From: Candidatus Tenderia sp.
Lineage (GTDB): Bacteria > Pseudomonadota > Gammaproteobacteria > Tenderiales > Tenderiaceae
Direction: 5' to 3'
Assembly (NCBI GenBank): GCA_030148045.1
Contig: JASBUE010000095.1
Span: 1-21,283, forward strand
Length of the DNA stretch: 21,283 nucleotides
Shown here in pieces: positions 18,001 to 21,283 of this stretch; the stretch's first letter is position 1; each line of letters opens with the position of its first letter. The translations under genes and the position numbers were made by a program. The notes below the pieces were generated by a model, which did not search any database, was not told where the DNA came from, and saw only the letters and a list, made by a program, of their open reading frames with translations.

Positions 18001-20646
18001 AGCGGCTCTGCCGGTTTGAAACAGGTGCGTCAACCAATCGAACTCCTTGGGCTTACGGATGAGGTCAATGGCGCCGGACAAAAGACATGGCAGGAACACC
18101 ACAACCATCACCGCCAAGGTCCAAAACCACGCCGGTCCCGGACCCGATAGCCAACCGCCCAACAATAAGGCCAGCAAGGCGGGCGAGACGAGACTGCGAC
18201 GCAGGTTGTCGAAAATCTTCCACCGCGACAAGGCTGACAAGCGGTTCGGTTGACGTGTGGACTTTCCTGGAACGCGCGGCAACAACCATCCCGCCAGCTG
18301 CCAATCACCCCGTATCCAACGATGACGACGACTTACATCAATGGCAAAAGAGCCGGGATGCTCCTCAATCAACTCCACATCAGTGATTAATGCGGAACGG
18401 GCATAACCGCTTTCCAACAGGTCGTGACTGAGGATGAGATTATCGGGAAAGCGGCCATCCACCGCCTGACGAAACGCGTCCACATCGTAGATACCCTTGC
18501 CGATAAACGACCCTTCGCCAAATACATCCTGATACACATCCGACACTTCGCGGGTATAGGGATCGATACCTGATTCACCGGCAAATAATTTGCTAAAGCG
18601 TGACTGCGCCGCACTGGTCAGGCTGATCGACACCCGCGGTTGCAGGATGGCGTAACCCTTCACGATCCTGCCCTTGTCAGGGTCGTAAAGCGGTCGGTTG
18701 AGAGGATGCGCCATGTTGCCGATCAAGGTGCGCGCTGCATCGCGGGGCAGCTGCGTATCGGTGTCCAGGGTGATGACATACTTGATTGAACCGAGAATCT
18801 CAACATCGCCGACAATCTCAGAAAATGCCGTTGTCTCCCCGTCCCTCAGCAAGGCGTTGAACTGCTCCAGTTTGCCGCGCTTGCGCTCATAGCCCATCCA
18901 CACTTGATCGCAGGCATTCCATAATCGAGGCCTGTGAAACAGGTAGAAGATGTTGGGACGATCGTCTTGGTAAGTCTCGTTTAATTTATGCACGGCGGAT
19001 CGTGCATAGGCGAGCAAGTCATCATCGCCGGGTTGGGTTTGATCCGCTGCATCCCGAAAATCAGTCAGCAAGGCAAAAAATAGATTGGGGTCGCGATTGC
19101 CGAGATAACGAATCTCCATGGCTTCGAGCAGATCATCAATCTCTTGTGTCTTACTCAACAGCGTCGGCACCACCACCATACTGCGGTGAGCGTCCGGTAT
19201 GCCCTTGGAAAAGTCCAGACGCGGCAATACGTGCGGCGGCAAAAATTGGGTGACGATCATATTCACAATGGGCACGACCAAGGCCGAGGCACCGATAAGG
19301 CCCGTGATCAGAAAAGACCAAAAACGCCAGTCAGACCACGCCAAGCCGCTGAAGGGTGACAACAGCAACACAGTCGCCAAGACGGTGAACAAGACAATAG
19401 GTGCGAGATAAAGCGGTAGCCGCACACGCCGAGTCGCTCGGCGGGCTCGCACATACCAGGACAATCGGCAAGAGACCGCTCGCTCCAGCATCGCCCGCCC
19501 GCTATCGACGAGGTAATATCCGACATGGGCGCTACGATCGTTGTTACCCGATCCTTCTGCCGCCGCTTGTGCAAGCGCAATGGCTTGGCGTGCCACTGTT
19601 AACTCACTACACGGATTGGCCGCACAGGCCCTAGCAACGTCTTCGATCACATGCCGGTAGCGGTCGCGAGTGGCGAAATCCTGGCCGGCGTGCATCCCTG
19701 CCGGATCTTCACGCAACGTCTGTTCGACCACACTGAGCGACTCGACGTAATCACGCCAAGCCATGGTACCGATAAAACGGAGACTACCAATGCTGTTTGC
19801 GATGGATATTTGATCGGCCGCCGCGGTGCGGGCTGCGGCTTCGGATAATTGCGTTGCCGACACGCCCTGTTCCAGCAATGTCTGCTCAAGCCAGGTTTGC
19901 ACAAACGCCATGGTAGGCCCTTGTGCTTGCAGTCTGGCGTAGAACTCTTCCACAAATGGCGCCGTCAAAGGCACATCGGCATAGGAAAATTCGGCCAGCA
20001 ATTGAATGAGCTGCTTGGGCTCCTGCTCAGCCACCTCAAGCATACGATCCGCCCAGGCGATGGCCGCGTCGCGCTCTTCACGTCGACGCGCGACACGTAA
20101 GGCCACACGACGCAGATTCTCTAATACCGCCAGTTGCAGCATGATGGGGAATGCCCATAGCTCACCTAGCTTTAAGGGGTCGACGGTCTGGTAAGCAGCG
20201 ATAAACTGGGTGGTGTTGTCACTATCGACACGACCATCCATGTGAGAAATCAGCTCCAAGGCCAAATCGTAGATGCGGGGAAAACCGGCTGAAGAGCCAA
20301 TCGCCAAACGGGGTAATTGTCGGCTGTAACCACGCGGCAGATTCCGTCGCGCCTGACTGAATTGTTGCTCGATGAGATAGAAATTATCAAGCAGCCACGC
20401 TTCTGCGGGTACAATCCGCCGACCGGGCGTAGCGGTGGCCGCCACCACATCGTAAGCCGCCAGCAGAACGCATTCATTGTCTGCCAACCGAGGCAATAAT
20501 TTGTCTGCCCCCGGGGCTGGATCGATTGTATAGCGGTTTGCCAGCGTCTGCGCATGGCGCTTCAGTTGTTCGATAGTGAACAGCTCTGCGCGCAGCAGCT
20601 CACTATCCTGATCGTTGCTCAGCGTGCTACGCGCGCGCGTACCCAA
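12046..20646 (-). CDS. ndvB: Cyclic beta-1,2-glucan synthase (NdvB/ChvB/Cgs type; GT84 + GH94)
   Basis: A single 2866-codon frame, close to the length of rhizobial NdvB and Brucella Cgs. Order: an N-terminal helical region; TM segments at about 406-470; a GT84 glycosyltransferase domain (about 480-800) with Asp628 and Asp630 in TLDTDTQLP, GEGSFIGKGIYDV, HDLLESGYARSAL and RRHRWIRGDWQ (about 778); further TM segments at about 815-995; a middle region with a glucoamylase-like domain (WGISESCYN near 1419) that in characterised homologues performs cyclisation; two beta-sandwich modules (about 1580 and 2070); and a C-terminal GH94 phosphorylase-like barrel with CGDWNDGMN (Asp2549, Asp2552) that trims chain length. 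It builds cyclic beta-1,2-glucan from UDP-glucose at the inner membrane for export to the periplasm. No ABC exporter (ndvA) is in the window. The only usual start codon near the 5' end is TTG at 20646, with no clear ribosome site. Confidence 0.95.
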   Translation of the reverse strand: MGTRARSTLSNDQDSELLRAELFTIEQLKRHAQTLANRYTIDPAPGADKLLPRLADNECVLLAAYDVVAATATPGRRIVPAEAWLLDNFYLIEQQFSQARRNLPRGYSRQLPRLAIGSSAGFPRIYDLALELISHMDGRVDSDNTTQFIAAYQTVDPLKLGELWAFPIMLQLAVLENLRRVALRVARRREERDAAIAWADRMLEVAEQEPKQLIQLLAEFSYADVPLTAPFVEEFYARLQAQGPTMAFVQTWLEQTLLEQGVSATQLSEAAARTAAADQISIANSIGSLRFIGTMAWRDYVESLSVVEQTLREDPAGMHAGQDFATRDRYRHVIEDVARACAANPCSELTVARQAIALAQAAAEGSGNNDRSAHVGYYLVDSGRAMLERAVSCRLSWYVRARRATRRVRLPLYLAPIVLFTVLATVLLLSPFSGLAWSDWRFWSFLITGLIGASALVVPIVNMIVTQFLPPHVLPRLDFSKGIPDAHRSMVVVPTLLSKTQEIDDLLEAMEIRYLGNRDPNLFFALLTDFRDAADQTQPGDDDLLAYARSAVHKLNETYQDDRPNIFYLFHRPRLWNACDQVWMGYERKRGKLEQFNALLRDGETTAFSEIVGDVEILGSIKYVITLDTDTQLPRDAARTLIGNMAHPLNRPLYDPDKGRIVKGYAILQPRVSISLTSAAQSRFSKLFAGESGIDPYTREVSDVYQDVFGEGSFIGKGIYDVDAFRQAVDGRFPDNLILSHDLLESGYARSALITDVELIEEHPGSFAIDVSRRHRWIRGDWQLAGWLLPRVPGKSTRQPNRLSALSRWKIFDNLRRSLVSPALLALLLGGWLSGPGPAWFWTLAVMVVVFLPCLLSGAIDLIRKPKEFDWLTHLFQTGRAAGRPITHAFLVLTLLPYDALICLDAIARSGVRMLFTQRGLLLWHTGAYARRNARRTLVDFVQEMWVAPVLAVGMVLALGFGVSGVALLFCAPVLLLWLVSPVIAWWISLPLVSPVPPLSAEQRSFLRASARRTWRFFADFVGPEDNWIPPDNFQEYPEPVIASRTSPTNIGMSLLSHLSAYDFGYLSMGVFLQRTENTLATVEKLERYRGHLYNWYDTRTLKPLQPQYVSSVDSGNLAGALLTLQAGLAELKDQPVISANVFQGLQDTLQVLLEYMPSESVPDLAKTLQSLQHELDALIQNTSLLTLSDFDAKLGEIHGLGAELITCLPVGVDIDDELYYWAQAFEQQSRTLVNDLKQLVPDSQAFSTIPTLAELAREKSSAESTDSHSSSGSLYKTALERLKRIDDLVDRCRELALMDFEFLYDNASGLLSIGYDVGERRRDPACYDLLASEARLVSFLLIAQQQLPQKHWFALGRLLTSHGGHVSLISWSGSMFEYLMPQLIMPSHDNTLLAQTCKAAVARQIEDGRQRGVPWGISESCYNATDMHQVYQYRAFGVPGLGLKRGLGEDLVIAPYASALALMVMPLEACRNLQALAADGFLGAYGFFEAIDYTPSRVPRGKNHAIVRAFMAHHQGMSLLALAHVLLNQPMQRRFMSDPLVRATELLLQERVPKQGTTLHPHAAEVVAAARPPEAEIGSIMRVFADPDTPAPEVHLLSNGRYHVMATHAGGGYSRWRDLAVTRWREDATTDGWGTFIYLRDRDTDKFWSSAYQPTLYKADHYEAIFVQGRAEYRRRDEAIETHAEISVSAEDDVEIRRVTLTNLSSRQRRIEVTSFAEVVLAPLNADLAHRAFSNLFVQTEILPERQAILCTRRPRTPGENAPWMFHLMTAPGAVAETPSFETDRARFIGRGRTATNPVGLTGDNRLSNSKGSVLDPIVAIRTTIALATDESAMVQIISGVADSREAVLALLDKYHDRHFVERAFEMAWFQSQEVLRHLNATEADAQVYGRLAGAVIYSNSLRRAAPSVIARNQLGQAGLWRFAVSGDLPIVLLHIGDVSRIERVKQLLQAHAYWRMKGLAVDLVIINDDFSGYRAVLQDQIMGLIHSGPEAQVLDKPGGVFVRRAEELTEEDRVLFQSVARVVLNDSVESLKEQVERRMVAERLPSRLVTSVPPTEMGTPEVLSPRERLFCNGLGGFTSDGHEYVITLEPGQVTPAPWVNVIASPYIGTVVSEAGSAYTWVENAHEFRLTTWHNDPVSDSSGEAFYIRDEESGTFWSPTPLPAFGHSGYVCRHGFGYSVFEHDQGGIFSELTTYVAMDAPVKFVVVKLRNHSDRLRHLSLSGYWELVLGEWRHTNQMHIVTEIDPHSGALFARNAYGRECHNRVVFAQVSESQRTGTGNRSEFIGRNGSLNNPTALKRERLSGKVGAGLDPCAALQTQIELAPGQEREIVFTFGAAKHTDEAHYFIQRFSGPAGARHALETVWGYWNHTFGAVYVETPDPALNVLTNGWLVYQTLSCRYWGRSGYYQSGGAYGFRDQLQDTMALIHATPWLAREQIIRCAGRQFSRGDVQHWWHPPNGQGVRTRFSDDYLWLAYATCRYVRATRDTAVLDESISFLEGRELNPGEEAYYDQPQRSSETATLYEHCLRAIKHGLRFGAHQLPLMGCGDWNDGMNRVGAEGKGESVWLAWFLYENLQQFAELARGRDDQDFADLCTEQASRLLRNIEANAWDGGWYRRAYFDDGTPLGSAQNDECQIDSISQSWAVISGGGDTKRARQAMAAVDKRLVRRDVRLIQLLDPPFDKSTLEPGYIKGYVPGVRENGGQYTHAAIWATTAFAMLGEKERAWELFGMLNPINRGSQADERERYKVEPYVMSADIYAAAPHTGRGGWTWYTGAAGWMYRLSLETLLGLQLDGQRLRIAPCVPEHWQSYKIHYRYRDTFYHITINCAADGAARVTLDGVALNDADVIPLVDDRQEHHVEVVLA

Positions 20647-20793
20647 TAATGTAGATTCTTTTATGATTATGTCCCCCTAAATCGAGTTCAATATCACTTT
20701 GGGGATCAAACTCGGGATAGTCAGCGCAGCACAAGCCTTATGCCCTGTAGTCGCTGATGACACAGGCCACCCAAACTCGGGCAATTGGCTTGT
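20647..20793. other. Upstream region of ndvB
   Basis: No gene is seen. AAACTCGGG occurs twice (20708-20716 and 20773-20781), and TCAGCG/CGCTGA form an inverted repeat (20721-20726 with 20752-20757). A purine-rich AGGGGG on the minus strand lies some 28 nt before the TTG start of ndvB, too far to serve that codon. Confidence 0.4.
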
Positions 20794-20967
20794 TATTAAC
20801 CCGGCAACCAAATAGGTCGTCCTGACCTATTTGATCGTCGCCCGGTAAAGCCTGGCGCAGATGCGTGGATCTGCTGGCTTTTACCGGGCTCCCATTGGCC
20901 TTCGGCCAATGGCCGGCACATCCCTGTGCCGCGTATTAACCCGGCAATGTTTATTGCCGAGTTAATA
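20794..20967. repeat. 174-bp multi-hairpin element bounded by inverted repeats
   Basis: Five successive hairpins fill the stretch: 20809-20818 with 20824-20833 (10 bp); 20841-20852 with 20876-20888 (12 bp, one bulge) enclosing 20857-20862 with 20869-20874; 20892-20900 with 20904-20912 (9 bp, TTC loop); 20914-20920 with 20925-20931 (7 bp); 20934-20948 with 20953-20967 (15 bp, one mismatch). The outer ends, TATTAACCCGGCAA at 20794-20807 and its near reverse complement at 20954-20967, act as terminal inverted repeats, and the same left-end sequence recurs at 20934-20947. It could be a palindromic mobile repeat or a structured RNA. No coding function is evident. Confidence 0.7.
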
Positions 20968-21057
20968 GCAGTAGAATGTAAATCGCTTACGCTGTGCTGG
21001 CAGACATTGAAGCGGTCGAGACAAAAAACAGGTGTGAATCGCCCCGGGTTTTGAGGA

Positions 21058-21084
21058 GGCTCCAACATCTGAGAGAATGGAGCC
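21058..21084 (+). promoter_or_regulatory. Hairpin abutting the orfA start codon
   Basis: GGCTCCA (21058-21064) and TGGAGCC (21078-21084) are perfect inverted repeats ending immediately before the ATG at 21085. In mRNA the stem would hide the GGAG next to the start and limit orfA translation. Confidence 0.5.
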
Positions 21085-21283
21085 ATGAATAAATCAAACA
21101 AGTTTTCACCTGAGGTCCGTGAGCGGGCGGTGCGGCTGGTCCAGGAACACCGCACAGATTATCCCTCGCTGTGGGCGGCCGTAGAGTCGATTGCCCCGAA
21201 GATCGGTTGTGTGCCGCAGACGCTGCTGGAGTGGGTCAAGCGTGCAGAGATTGATGCCGGGGCGCGTCCGGGAGCGACCACGG
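21085..21283 (+). CDS. IS3-family transposase OrfA, N-terminal part (3' end outside window)
   Basis: The first 66 codons are visible and open to the window edge. MNKSNKFSPEVRERAVRLVQ followed by SIAPKIGCVPQTLLEWVKRA is the helix-turn-helix DNA-binding head of IS3-family OrfA proteins, probably of the IS51-like group. OrfA binds the terminal repeats and is normally fused to the DDE catalytic OrfB by programmed -1 frameshifting; that region is not in view. It is divergent from ndvB, and the multi-hairpin element lies between them. Confidence 0.88.
   Translation, partial: MNKSNKFSPEVRERAVRLVQEHRTDYPSLWAAVESIAPKIGCVPQTLLEWVKRAEIDAGARPGATT

Larger units (their letters stand above)
21035..21283 (+). 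mobile_element. Left end of an IS3-family insertion sequence (truncated by window edge)
   Basis: TGAATCGCCCCGGGTTTT at 21035 has the look of an IS3-family terminal inverted repeat, and an IS3-type orfA begins 50 bp inside. The right end, orfB and the target duplication lie outside the window. The exact outer base of the repeat (21033 or 21035) cannot be settled without the other end. Confidence 0.75.

Noticed and set aside
20934..20967. Integron attC site
   Set aside because: The ends resemble TAAC/GTTA core sites, but they do not fit the RYYYAAC/GTTRRRY consensus, and no integrase or cassette is present.
20796..21155. 119-codon minus-strand frame across the hairpin cluster and the IS end
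   Set aside because: It crosses two unrelated elements, its composition follows the hairpins, and the IS orfA on the other strand explains its 5' part.
1..21283. tRNA, rRNA, CRISPR array or phage genes
   Set aside because: No cloverleaf-like segments, ribosomal RNA stretches, regularly spaced repeats or phage structural genes were recognised on either strand.

Overview
The window reads as a chromosomal segment of a gammaproteobacterium with fairly high GC. The best anchors are a BepA-like protease tail, SlyD, MsrA, an HflK-HflC pair followed by a DUF1488 gene, and a giant NdvB-type cyclic beta-1,2-glucan synthase. The lineage is inferred from gene content only; nothing here fixes genus or species.

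Region 1 (1-4124) is compact housekeeping DNA: the C-terminal TPR part of an M48 metalloprotease, an LPP20-like lipoprotein, a convergent two-gene unit (a Nudix-fold protein that has lost its catalytic glutamates, start/stop-coupled to a cupin), then slyD with a good terminator, then msrA. Most of these products deal with protein quality control, envelope maintenance or oxidative repair.

Region 2 (4125-9600) is looser and by eye AT-richer, and it looks accessory and eroding. It holds a two-TM orphan protein, a 168-bp foldback (MITE-like) element, a bacterial transglutaminase-like protein, a membrane-protein gene broken by two frameshifts, a DUF2254 membrane protein, and a remnant of a cyclopropane-fatty-acid-synthase-family methyltransferase whose two ends survive with the catalytic middle deleted.

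Region 3 (9601-20646, all minus strand) contains ndvB (2866 codons) followed by hflK, hflC and a DUF1488 gene. hflK/hflC and hflC/DUF1488 overlap by 4 bp, so they form one translationally coupled unit. A perfect 16-bp palindrome sits in the 116-bp gap upstream of hflK.

Region 4 (20647-21283) is non-coding DNA with a 174-bp cluster of hairpins bounded by inverted repeats, followed by the left end of an IS3-family insertion sequence whose orfA runs off the window.

No tRNA, rRNA, CRISPR array or defence cassette was recognised. The least explained items are the multi-hairpin element at 20794-20967, the foldback at 5274-5441, the pseudo-Nudix/cupin pair and the HflKC-coupled DUF1488 gene.
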